The position numbers were made by a program, and so were the translations under genes. A model generated the notes under the pieces. That model ran no database searches. It had not been told where the DNA came from and saw nothing but the letters and a program-made list of their open reading frames with translations. Positions 45,035 through 55,506 of a stretch of DNA of 64,000 bases are shown in pieces. The DNA is from Pyronema omphalodes (Eukaryota > Ascomycota > Pezizomycetes > Pezizales > Pyronemataceae): positions 186,001 to 250,000 of the forward strand of contig JAJJXM010000046.1 in NCBI GenBank assembly GCA_024516155.1, given 5' to 3'. The stretch's first letter is position 1. Each line of letters begins with the position of its first letter.

Positions 45035-47407
45035 ATGGAAGGCGTAACCCTCTACACAGTAGTCCTTCCATCGGCGCCACCCAAAACACCCAACAAAACA
45101 TCACTTCCCATGAGTAGTTCTGGGGAACGACCTGTCCGATCTCCATCACCACCTGAATCACCTAAGCGCCTCCGACGAATTCGTGGTTCGGTTTCTGGCG
45201 CGTCTACTTCTAGTAGTGTGGATGAAGATTTGAGCGTGGGATGTGGAGGAGCTGGAGCCGGAGCTGCTGCCGCAGGAACCGCTCAAAATGTTTCTCCTCC
45301 AAGAAATGGTTCCGGTTCTGGTTCTGGATATGGACCGGGATCTCAATTACATCATCCCCGACACTTGAAAAGTTCACCGAAAAGTGCATATTTACGAGAA
45401 GGTGGTGGCGGGAGTCAAGGACACATTACAGATGGAAATCAGAGAAATTATGGGGATCAAACACTCCCTGCTATCACTTATGCGAAAAGAGTTATTGATT
45501 TCGATGGTGTACGACTTCAGCAAAGTCCGGTTTCTTTTGATGAAGGTGTTCCTGTATCGGATCCTTCAACTAAATCTACATCAACTCAGTTCCCTAATTC
45601 TTCTGCTATGCCTTTCGCTAATCGGAAAATCGGTTTCGGTGGTGATCGTTATGAACCCCCCTCGCCTCCTTCGTCTAGAGACTCCGTGGCTATCACAGAT
45701 ACTGACGATGATGACGATGATGAGGAGGACAAAGAACATGGCGGTGCGTTGTTGGAGGCCGCTAGTGCTTATAGTCTTGCTATCAATGGCCAACAACATG
45801 GAAAGGGGAAGGATAGAGTTGTGGCAAAATCTGGAAAACGGGTTACACCTTGGGTTTCTCGGGCGAGTTCGTTTTGTAGTGAGAGGCCGGATAGTGTGAT
45901 TGAGGATGATGAGGACGATGAAGAGGAGGAAGATGAAGAGGAAGAGGGAATGACGACTGCTTCGACTACTCCAAATCCGTTGAAGCAGAGGAAGTTATTG
46001 GCAAGTCCAATGCTGGACTATGGAAATAGCGGAAATGGAAGTGAAAGCGGAAGAAGGAACTTGCTTGACGTTGGACAAAGGTATAAATATGCCAACGGAA
46101 ATTTTGGGCATGATTCGCGCAATGGGGGTGGTGCTTCCCTTCCCGTTTGTGATCCTGTCCCGGCTCCTACAGATTCTCCGGCTCAAATCATCCGTCGAAT
46201 GTCGGAAGAAACTGCAGATATCTTTGTGGATGCAGTATCGACACCTCCTCCTGCCACCCCGGCGCCTGCTTCACCTGAAACTACGTTTAACGGGAATCAT
46301 AGTATTATTAACTCTCTTGATATGCCCAAGATTCAAACCCCACCTTCGCTTTTATCTACACCACAGAAAAGCGGTGAATCAAGAGGAACAAACGGAGCAA
46401 GACAATTCAGTAACGCAAGCAACACAACTGACGAAAGCCATGAATCCAACACCACTGATGAAACCTCAACCACAAACTCCACCACCCCGCGAAATCAACA
46501 TGATCAACAAATGCAGCAAACCCCGAATACCCACCCTCACACTAAACCCCGTCTCACCCCCTCCGACATGGCCGCTACCCGTATCGTTCAAGTAACCCAA
46601 CCCACAATCCCTGCATCTATACTACCAACCCATCCATCCACCATGTCAAATGATCCCCAACTAAATCCCAGTATCCCCACCATCTCTGAACCCACATCCA
46701 CAGTACCCCCGCTACCAGCTCTGAACTTAATCCCCGCTACCCCTCTTGCTTTATCCACCAAAGAAGAAGCTGGGAAACAACTAGGATTTGCTCGACCATC
46801 TAGTCGTCGATCAACGGGTAGTGGTAGTGGGGGGTTTACAGCAGTTGATGAAGAATATATAACCACCGGTGGCGATAATCCTCACCCCCCTTCTTCTTCC
46901 TCTATCCCTCCAACTGCAATCCCTCCAACTACAACGAAAACTGCAACGACAACAGCAAAAGTCGAAGTCGATGGAGATGGAGATACAAATAAACCGAAAA
47001 GACCGAAATTATCAGAAATCCCTCAACGTGTAAGAGAAAGTAAGCTTCATCCTTGGTGGATGCCGAAAGCGAAAGCGAAACTGCAGGAGGAGGAGGAGGA
47101 TAATAATAATAATAACAATACTTCTTCTTCTGGTACTGATGACGTTACGGCCGCGGTTACGACTCCGGAGGAATTGGGAAGAAGAGCTACTGTAACAGGT
47201 GGCGTTGGTACGGAGGATAATAGGAAAAAGAAGGGGAAAAGGATTAATGTTAAGGGAACTAGATTTGTGATTGAATTTGTGGGTTGGAAAAGGTTTAGGG
47301 ATGTTTTTTGGAAGAAGAAGGGGGGGAAGGATAAGGATAAGGAGAAGGAGAAGGAGAAGGAACAGGGGGGTGGGAGAAGGGGTTTAAAGACGAGGATGAC
47401 GGTGTAA
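45035..47407 (+). CDS. Long, largely disordered hypothetical protein
   Basis: One exon of 790 codons whose ATG sits in a good fungal context (GCCATGG). The protein is rich in Ser, Thr, Pro, Gly and acidic runs (DDDDDEEDKE, EDDEDDEEEEDEEEEG), with no membrane segment and no domain I recognise. The C-terminus differs: EIPQRVRESKLHPWWMPKAK, then GKRINVKGTRFVIEFVGWKR and a Lys/Glu-rich KDKDKEKEKEKEQ tail, so a short folded or binding element near the end is plausible. Several TPP, SPP and SPE sites could be proline-directed phosphorylation sites. The long open frame despite a non-repetitive sequence supports a real gene. Function unknown. Confidence 0.75.
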   Translation: MEGVTLYTVVLPSAPPKTPNKTSLPMSSSGERPVRSPSPPESPKRLRRIRGSVSGASTSSSVDEDLSVGCGGAGAGAAAAGTAQNVSPPRNGSGSGSGYGPGSQLHHPRHLKSSPKSAYLREGGGGSQGHITDGNQRNYGDQTLPAITYAKRVIDFDGVRLQQSPVSFDEGVPVSDPSTKSTSTQFPNSSAMPFANRKIGFGGDRYEPPSPPSSRDSVAITDTDDDDDDEEDKEHGGALLEAASAYSLAINGQQHGKGKDRVVAKSGKRVTPWVSRASSFCSERPDSVIEDDEDDEEEEDEEEEGMTTASTTPNPLKQRKLLASPMLDYGNSGNGSESGRRNLLDVGQRYKYANGNFGHDSRNGGGASLPVCDPVPAPTDSPAQIIRRMSEETADIFVDAVSTPPPATPAPASPETTFNGNHSIINSLDMPKIQTPPSLLSTPQKSGESRGTNGARQFSNASNTTDESHESNTTDETSTTNSTTPRNQHDQQMQQTPNTHPHTKPRLTPSDMAATRIVQVTQPTIPASILPTHPSTMSNDPQLNPSIPTISEPTSTVPPLPALNLIPATPLALSTKEEAGKQLGFARPSSRRSTGSGSGGFTAVDEEYITTGGDNPHPPSSSSIPPTAIPPTTTKTATTTAKVEVDGDGDTNKPKRPKLSEIPQRVRESKLHPWWMPKAKAKLQEEEEDNNNNNNTSSSGTDDVTAAVTTPEELGRRATVTGGVGTEDNRKKKGKRINVKGTRFVIEFVGWKRFRDVFWKKKGGKDKDKEKEKEKEQGGGRRGLKTRMTV

Positions 47408-48122
47408 TGGAGGAGGGGAGAGGTCAGGCGCGGGAGGCTTTTTTGATTTGATTTGATTTGATCTGGTTTGGTTTGGTTTAACTGATTTTATACGTGATTT
47501 GATTTGGTTTGATTTGATGCAAATGGATTTGATTTGATATGATATGATATGATATGGTGTATTTTGAACCGGGGATTTGAGGATTCCGGGATTCTAGGAT
47601 TTGATGACTTTGAGGATTGTTGATGATTTATTATGGAAAATGTTCTTTTTTTTTTCTTTTTTTACTTTTGGTTTTGCTGATTTTGCTTATCTTGCTGATT
47701 TTTACTTTTCTTTTTTTTACGTTTTCTTTTCTTCTCTTTTCTTTTCTCTTTTCTCTTTTCTTCCATTTATTCCATTTATCCCATCCCATTCCTTTTTTAT
47801 TTATTTATTTATTTTTCTCTTGTTTTTGTTTTTGATTTTGCTCTTTTGCTCTTTTATCCATCCCACCCCATCTCATCCCATCCCATCCCATTCCTTTGTT
47901 TCTTTGTCTTTTTCTTTTGCTTTTCCTTTGTCCTTTCTTTTGCTTTTGCTTTTGCTTTTACCTCATAAGCGAATCATGTAGCGTGTATATGTTTTATGTT
48001 TATGTTTGGTTTATTGGTATCCTATTTGTTGGTATCTTATTTTGTGGTATTTTATTTGGTGGCATCTTGAAATCTTAACATTTTGATGTTTTTACGTTTT
48101 TAAATCATGATATCGTGGCTGC

Positions 48123-48219
48123 TTGAAATCTTGAAATCTTGAAATCTTGAAATCTTGAAATCTTGAAATCTTGAAATCTTGGAATCTTGAAATTTTGAAA
48201 TTTTGAAATTTTGAAATTT
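48123..48219 (+). repeat. (TTGAAATC)n octamer repeat grading into (TTGAAATT)n
   Basis: About 12 tandem units; the last four change C to T uniformly, so a variant unit has spread at one end. Confidence 0.93.
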
Positions 48220-49703
48220 TGCAGTATCAACAAAGGTTTTAACATCTGGACTCAGAAGTCTAGACTCTGGAATCTGGACTCAAGGTACACTGCATACAGT
48301 ACCTGGAAGTCTGGACTTTGGAATAAGCTTAGTGTACAACGGGAGCTATGTAGTAACTGGAAATTGGAAACCTGGAAACTACATACATAGACAATTCTAG
48401 ACTCTTGATGACTAGGATAGCGGGGACCTGGGACGGCGGGGACCTGGCATGTATGTATTATGCGATACCTATTACTTATTATCTATTATCTATTGTCTAT
48501 TATCTATTACCTATTATCTATTACCTATTACCTATTACCTATGATCTATGATCTATGATCTATTACCTATTACCCATTATACCTATTTATTACCTTTTAC
48601 ATACGGTATTGGTATTATATTGATTGATTTCTATTCTCCAGTTCTATTCTCCAGTTCCATAGGCAGATCGCCACAATCCCAATCATGATTTCCAGACATA
48701 CATATATTTCATGATGTCGTAGATGTCGTAGATTTCGTAGATGTGATGTTTAATATCTACCAATTAACTTAAGACTTACTTTTCCTGATGTATTTTATTC
48801 TATGTATTTTATTCTATCTTTTTTTTTTTTTTTTTTTTTTTGATAGGATGCGTAGGATAAAGAAATTGTAGAGATTATAGATAACAGATTCGAATTATTG
48901 GATTATAGATATGAAATAGAAGGACTCGGGGCTGAGGGATGAGGGAAGAGTGAAGTGATGAAGCTAGGAAGTGATGAAGCTAAGGAAGTTAAGAGGTTAA
49001 GAGGTTAAGGAAAGGAAATGGAGAAGGAGAATCTTCCTGGTGAGAGAGGTAGCAGTTTGGAAGAACGCGAAACTTGAAGCTAGAGATAAATGAGGAATTG
49101 TTTCCTTGAGTTCTTTGAGTTTCGGTGGCTTTGGTGGCTTCGATGGTTTTTTGAGAGCTGGTGGAGTTTCTATGGTTGTTACGGTTATTTGAGTTATTGG
49201 ATTATCGATCATCTATCATCGCTACTATTCATAATTCATCTTCCTCATACACTGATGCCGAAAACTTCCCCGGGAAGGAGGCGAAATTGGGAGTGTTGCT
49301 GATGTTGTGGGTGTTTCTGATATTGCAGTTATCGCTGACATTACAATTTGCAGGTATCAGTGGCAAGTGGTGTCAGTGGCAAGTAAACGCGTCTGTCCGG
49401 ATAATTACATTACATTACACCACCTACACCACAGAAAGTTTGTGTTTCTTGTTGTGTTATTATTTCTATTTCTGTTGATGTTTAGGGTGTACAGAGTACC
49501 TGTTTGAGCTATTCCAATTTCCCGTATAGGTGTTAGACATACATATACATACATACACTGCGCTGATGATATGGATGATGGATGATTGATGGATGATTGA
49601 TGATTGATTGATCTACAGTGTACAGACTGCAGAGGATAGGCTGAAGTACGCAGAGTATATAACATACATATATATACATACGAATTGAAAATTTGAAATT
49701 GCG

Positions 49704-49782
49704 ATTTCCAATTTCCAATTTCCAATTTCCAATTTCCAATTTCCAATTTCCAATTTCCAATTTCCAGTTTCCAATTTCCAGG
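49704..49782 (+). repeat. (TTTCCAA)n heptamer repeat
   Basis: About eleven tandem units with one TTTCCAG variant near the 3' end. Confidence 0.95.
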
Positions 49783-50791
49783 TTTTCGGCCTCTGATAAA
49801 TAACCCATAAACTACGAATCATAAACCACAAACCATAAACCATAAACCATAAGATGAGACGATATCCTGTATCTCGTAGGACAAATTCTATATATATTCC
49901 AAAATCCTATATTCGGACATAACATAAGTCTAGTTCTAAAGATTCCGAAGCAAAAGCCTCAAGGGTAAGTTTAAGGTCGGTGCTATGTATGTATATATGT
50001 AGCTTAATCTCCAATTAACCACTAGTTGTGCGAATTTACAGCTGAGCTGAATTAATGGCGAGGCTACACAGCGTGGATGCAGGAGGATACATATTTAATT
50101 GTGGATTATGGATTGTGGATTGTGGATTGTGGATTGTAATTTGTGGGGTACATACCGGATACCAGATACCGTGTGGTGTGATACCGTGTGATACTTCAAA
50201 AAGTGGTTATCCGTTCGTTGTGTTTGTTGTGGCGGGTTATGTATAGACATACATACATACATGGAAGTTATTGTATGGTATATGCATAGTTGTGATTCTA
50301 ACTAAATACCGCTACTAGCTTGTTAGCTGAGGAATTGAATTAGACTGGGATAAGTTGGGAAATAAGGGGACTTGTGTTGATATGGTGCACCCAGATGAAA
50401 TTATTGATACGGGATTTGATTAGTCATACTAGAGAGCTGGTGGATATGTATCTTGTAGACTAATGATGAGTTCTGAAGGCTGTACGGAGAGAGAGTGGGG
50501 GAGGTTCGGTATACCGTTTTACCGTATCACCGTATGTACGTACCGTACCGATATCTTGCACTTCGCTGCCAAATTGATATATGTCACTCCCCTCTCCCCG
50601 CCCCCCTCCCCGCCTCCTCTCCCCGCCCCCCAATACTTCCCAACTTCTCGCGCAGCTATCTTTCTATCTTCGTATGTATGGTATGTATTAACAGTACTCA
50701 GGTACATATCATATCATATCATACATAAACCATGCCATGACACAAAAGCAATAATCCTATGTATGTAGTGATACCCAATATAACGTATTTC

Positions 50792-50820
50792 GCTTGGTTG
50801 CTTGGTTGCTTGGTTGCTTG
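50792..50820 (+). repeat. (GCTTGGTT)n octamer repeat
   Basis: Three and a half tandem units. Confidence 0.88.
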
Positions 50821-52236
50821 CACATCACGCTCGTTCCAGATACCTACCTACCTAAGCAGCTAAGTAGCTAAGTAGCTATGTTCCTTCCACGACAGATTTT
50901 TCAGCTATGGATGCAAGAAATATATACATACCATACATACTATGCAGATTCTCATGCGCATGATATTAAAATGTTGTCTGATTATTGATATACTGTCGAA
51001 TGAATAGGATTCATATGTATGTATATATTGATCTGAAATGGCTTCACTTCAGCTTCCCTTGAGCAGCGGACCTTTGCGGACCTTTGGTGTCGCCGAAATT
51101 GTCGCGTATACATAATTTATAACTTACAATCGTACGAAATTTGTACATCCGCTGCATGCATTGAGGATCAACGTCCCACCGTCCCTCGACGACGATGGTC
51201 TGTTGTTCATATCACAGTACATACATACATACAGACCCACCTGCTTGCTTGCTTGTTTACTTCCCTAGCAAAAAAAGAGATTGGTATACCTCGGGGAAGG
51301 AATCCAGGATCAACCTTCTTCAAACGTCGGGACATCATCGGATGCCATGGTTCAAGGTGGCGAGATAGAGGTATCTAGGCTTGCAGATTTGTAGACATGA
51401 AGTGCTGTAACCGAGATGGACCTGATGGTTGTACGGGTACATATTTTCTGCAAGGGGGGATGTTTTTGCCAATTTGCAGTGTGTGGTATGCATACAGAAT
51501 TGCCGAGCCTCTGAAGTTAGAAGGGTTAGCCGCTAGTTTTTGCTCAAGTTAGGATATTGAGACTTCTTCTGACTTTTGATGATGGATTCTTGAAGGATCG
51601 TCGACGGGTTTTTTGGAATAAATAGCTTCTTTTAGTGAGGATTTTCGAGAGGTAAAGAGTTATGGATAATGAAGGTGACGAGAAGTCTTCGATTTGTCAA
51701 AATCTTCCTCAGAGTTGAAACAAGGAGAAATGTCTCGGTGTATAACTATAAGCCCTGAAATAACAGAATAGACTTCCAAGATTCATCATTCAGTAGAATT
51801 TCAAGTATGTGGATCATCTCGTGAGAGAGCTTATCGATCTCATTATTGCCTCCTGGCTCGGACTTCATCATAATCCGTGGTTGATGGATTCACACCTACC
51901 TATGTCTCCTGATTTTAGTGACCGGTTGATGATTTCCATATATCAAACTTCGTGTCGTACTCAAGCTCGGGACTTTTTTCATTCATCATAACCCGAAGCT
52001 TACTGCAGCAATTTTGTTGCGCCGCATTGTGTTCCTGCTACCTCCTTCGCGGATACATGCATATGAATGGTACGGTAACGGTAGCAAAAAAACTCAAAGT
52101 AGCTGTACCAAGCGAACTAAACATTCCATTGAGAATTTGAGACCGTAACCTACCAAGCAAAGTGGCAATTGTAGTATCTCCCATTGAGAAAGCATTCCGT
52201 GGAAAAAAAAGTCTCACTGAGGCTTGTTAGTTGCAG

Positions 52237-52245
52237 TATATAAAA
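52237..52245 (+). promoter_or_regulatory. TATA box of the small secreted protein gene
   Basis: TATATAAAA, 165 bases before the ATG at 52410, followed by a CT-rich leader. This is typical of strongly or conditionally expressed fungal genes. Confidence 0.7.
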
Positions 52246-52409
52246 CCCCCCCATTCTGCTCCGTCAGTCTAGAACAAATCATTCAACACCCAGAGATCTC
52301 ATCCTCTCTTCGACTTGCAATCTTCGCTACTGTCGCTTCTTATCGACTTACAATTCACTTCTAACTTCCTCACTAAACTCATTATACCAACTAGCGCTCA
52401 CCTCGCACG

Positions 52410-53307
52410 ATGAAGATCTTCAACCATGTCTCTACCGTCCTACTCGGACTCTTCGCTCTTTCTCATGCCATCCCCGCTCCTGTCGCTGTCGAGTCTATGG
52501 CTATCGAGCAGCGTGGCATTGACGTCGAATCCGAAGCCGGAGCTAAGGTCGCCGAGAATATTCTCCAGGATACCTTTCAGAAGATGAAGGCTATTGACAA
52601 GAAATACAGTCAGTATCCCCAATTCCTCCATATTCCCATTCCCTCTCCTCCGTGGTGATTCAATGTAGTAGAAACATCAAAGCAGAAAATATCTCCTAAT
52701 GATAACATCAATAACTAACACCATCCAGTGGCCTACAAACGCATAACTCTCAACGACATCGGTCAATGGCAAAGCGAAGTCCGTACCTGCGTCACAAACT
52801 TCACAGGAACCTGCAACGGAAACACCGGTTGCAATGTTTTGGACCTTACTTCGCTCAGCAAGGTTGTTTTTGATTTGTTGAAGGAGCTTAATCTTACTTT
52901 TGTAGGACTTTGCGGAAAGGGTGGTGGATTACGTGAGTGGCCTTTTTTTTGCTTGAAGATCTTGAATATCCTTGCCCTACTATCTTCCTATCTCGCCATC
53001 TTCTTCCTGTCTTCTTTTAACCCCCTCCCCCCATGCTTCTCTTCCAGAAAGAAAAGATCAATCGCTAACGCTCCCAATAGTCGGATTAGAGGGTATCCTC
53101 TACCTAGTCATCGGACTCCTCTGCAGTGGACTTATCGAATCAGTCCTAGCCTTGGTCAGCAGTCTTCTCAGCCTAAACGGAGGTGTCGGCCTTCTTTCAA
53201 TCTTGGGACCTCAGCTTGGTAATGCCGGTGGAACTTTGGGTTTCTTGTCTGGATTGGGATTGTTGGGAAGTATTTTGAACTTGGGCAAAGGCCTTGGTGG
53301 TATTTAA
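52410..53307 (+). CDS. Small secreted protein, unknown family
   Basis: Exons 52410-52608, 52729-52932 and 53081-53307 give 209 residues. The start MKIFNHVSTVLLGLFALSHA is a signal peptide, followed by IPAPVAVES. Exon 2 carries four Cys (EVRTCVTNFTGTCNGNTGC, then GLCGKGGG) and N-glycosylation sites NFT and NLT. The C-terminal third is strikingly hydrophobic and Gly/Leu-rich (GILYLVIGLLCSGLIE, then GFLSGLGLLGSILNLGKG). For the last intron I chose the acceptor CCCAATAG preceded by the branch-like CTAAC; using the earlier CTTCCAG would add 14 residues. The layout suggests a secreted, surface-active or membrane-associating protein. It could be an effector or a wall protein; this is inference only. 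Confidence 0.8.
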
Positions 53308-53889
53308 AGATAGGATTTAAGGAATTTTTGCAGGTACTGGCTCGGGAAGTTGGTTCTGCTGAAAGGACGGTGGAAATGTGAACAGGAAATCCCTAATTGG
53401 GAGGGACTTTAGTTAGAATGAGAGATTGTTATATTTGCATTGTTGAGAAAGTTGCAGCTTGAATTGTTCTTTTGCTTGCTGTGCTTTTTTGGTCCTTGGA
53501 ATTACTTCCTCGCCAGTCGTGATTGTGGACTTTAAATGTTGAGAGGTAGGATTGGAATTTGGAGGTACCGTAGCTAAGCAACGGAGAGTTGAAGATCGCT
53601 GTATTTATTAATTTGCGAGGTATTCGTAAGCGTGTAAGCACATATCAAAAACTGAAGTGATTCGTTTTCTTATACGCAATACTATGCCTGATATCCGAAT
53701 TGCTGTCGTTTTTTTTGCGTGTTCGAGTTATCAGCGGACATCAACGATGATGTCACACCGCTGACTGTACACATAACACGCGCACATTTGGCCGCCATCC
53801 ACTCACAGCAACCCTATTCCACTTCTCTCATCCCTGCAGTCTGGTTCCGTCCGCAAAATTTTCGCCGCCCTAGCTAGGCGTGAATCTAC

Positions 53890-53897
53890 TATAAAAA
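53890..53897 (+). promoter_or_regulatory. Possible TATA box
   Basis: TATAAAAA, about 114 bases before the ATG at 54004. A seven-codon upstream ORF (MKVNTE plus stop) lies at 53933-53953, and a possible 51-base leader intron ends in GAACAG at 54000. Confidence 0.4.
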
Positions 53898-54003
53898 GGC
53901 CACGTCCCCCGCACCCCTCTTCTCTCGGTACCATGAAAGTTAACACCGAGTAAAGAAATTTGGCGCGTTTCAAATAATCCAACTTGATCGCGTTGAACAG
54001 GCT

Positions 54004-54498
54004 ATGTCCTACGCTCGGGAGAGAAAAGACGCACTCCTAAGAACACTATATAAGCGTGCGCGCTCTGAGAATAGTTGTCCCGTTGGTGTCGTTACATTTT
54101 TTCATATCACATATGAACTCTTCTTGACTTTTGTTTTCGTGTGCGAAGATAATTTTGAAGAATTGGATTGTGTGAAGCTTGGGGATTTATGTATATGTTG
54201 CTGGGGAAGCAAAGAAGTGAGAAAGGCCCTGAAACTTGGCGAAAAAAGAATTGTTGCGGTTTCTACAAAGAAATGGATATCTGATTCTAAGGCTGGTCCT
54301 TCCGACTCCTTCACCGGACTCTGCAAATTCTTCAACGCTGCAACCTACAGAGAGATGATTGATATCCATTTTCTCAGCGAATATGTACTCACAGATACAA
54401 CTCTAGACATATACATACCATATCCATTATTCATCGATTATATATACCTCATCCCAGTAATACCACATCAACGCCAACCCCACCATACCCAACTATAA
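54004..54498 (+). CDS. Doubtful hypothetical ORF
   Basis: 164 codons starting MSYARERKDALLRTLYKRA. The first 120 residues (for example EELDCVKLGDLCICCWGSKE) have plausible composition. The tail from TTLDIYIPYPLF onward is simply translated AT-rich spacer, so the true end may involve an intron or the gene may be broken. A TATA-like box upstream gives slight support. No homologue is recognised. Confidence 0.3.
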   Translation: MSYARERKDALLRTLYKRARSENSCPVGVVTFFHITYELFLTFVFVCEDNFEELDCVKLGDLCICCWGSKEVRKALKLGEKRIVAVSTKKWISDSKAGPSDSFTGLCKFFNAATYREMIDIHFLSEYVLTDTTLDIYIPYPLFIDYIYLIPVIPHQRQPHHTQL

Positions 54499-55050
54499 TC
54501 AAACTATATCTACCCACGACCTTCTAATTAGCAAATTCAAGATTCAAAAAATCAACAACAACATACCCCCGTTATAAGTATACAGTGTTCCACAATTTTA
54601 GAATTAGGGATTTTGGAAGTAGGGTTTTGGAGTTGGGTTGGGAGTGGGGTTATGTTTATATACATGGGCGCCCGGATGAGGCTGGGATGGGGACAGGTAA
54701 AGTATCATATATAGTATGGCTCCGTAGAATCATAGGATCATACGACCATAGCTACGGTATAAAAGTATATCTAAACGGCATCCTGATCAACTATCACCGT
54801 ATCTAGGTTTATCCAGTAAACAGTAAACAGAATCAACACAATAAACACAATAAACAGAGGATACAGTAGACTGCAGACACGACAAACTGCAATCATCCCC
54901 AGATCTGCTCTGCTCTACTCTGGTACCTGGGCAGCGGACAGCGGGCCGTTTACGGTACCCGGTTACAACTTACCAGGGACTGGGAATATCTTTGTTGCTT
55001 CTGTCTATAGCAATACACATATATATCAATGATCAATCTATACCAAATAT

Positions 55051-55142
55051 GAAATGCGAAATACGAAATAGGAAATACGAAATACGAAATACGAAATACG
55101 AAATACGAAATACGAAATAATAAATAGGAAATACGAAATACG
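55051..55142 (+). repeat. (GAAATAC)n heptamer repeat
   Basis: About thirteen units, some changed to GAAATAG or TAAATAG. Confidence 0.95.
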
Positions 55143-55470
55143 AGTAAAGAACCCCGAAACCCCAGGGGCCAGAACCCCGGAACTCTGGGTATGTATATAT
55201 AAGAAGCTGGGGGTGGACAGTGGGGGTGAAATACCAACACCAATACCAACACCAACATCCCCAACATCCCGCACCAACCAGCTTCCAATAAATCCCCGAA
55301 ATCAACTGCTTTATGAACCAATACGTTGTGTTTTATATATTCTTGAATATTGCTTCTATGCTTCTCTATGTCTTAACTGTTTAGTTAGTAGTTATGGAGA
55401 CCGTGGAAATTGACAGTGCATATATAAGATGGCTTGTGTTTATCTTTGCAATTTTGGGAATCTGTAGACT

Positions 55471-55506
55471 CTTTGGTGTCTTTGGTGTCTTTGGTGTCTT
55501 TGGTGT
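55471..55506 (+). repeat. (CTTTGGTGT)4 nonamer repeat
   Basis: Four perfect tandem nine-base units. Confidence 0.95.

Larger units (their letters stand above)
47408..52409. other. Simple-sequence-rich spacer and promoter of the secreted-protein gene
   Basis: The first 500 bases are (GATTT)n-like and T-rich; then come TTGAAATC, TTACCTA/TCTATTA, TTTCCAA, GATTGTGG and CTTGGTTG repeats. No ORF has gene character. The last 170 bases contain a TATA box and a CT-rich leader. Confidence 0.55.

Noticed and set aside
44472..45047. 191-codon ORF overlapping the start of the gene at 45035
   Set aside because: Ser/Pro/Thr/His-rich frame in a C-rich leader containing short repeats; it overlaps a much better start codon.
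53933..54003. MKVNTE as a first coding exon spliced to the ORF at 54004
   Set aside because: GTAAAG to GAACAG would splice, but the joined frame stops after 13 more codons and does not enter the 54004 frame.
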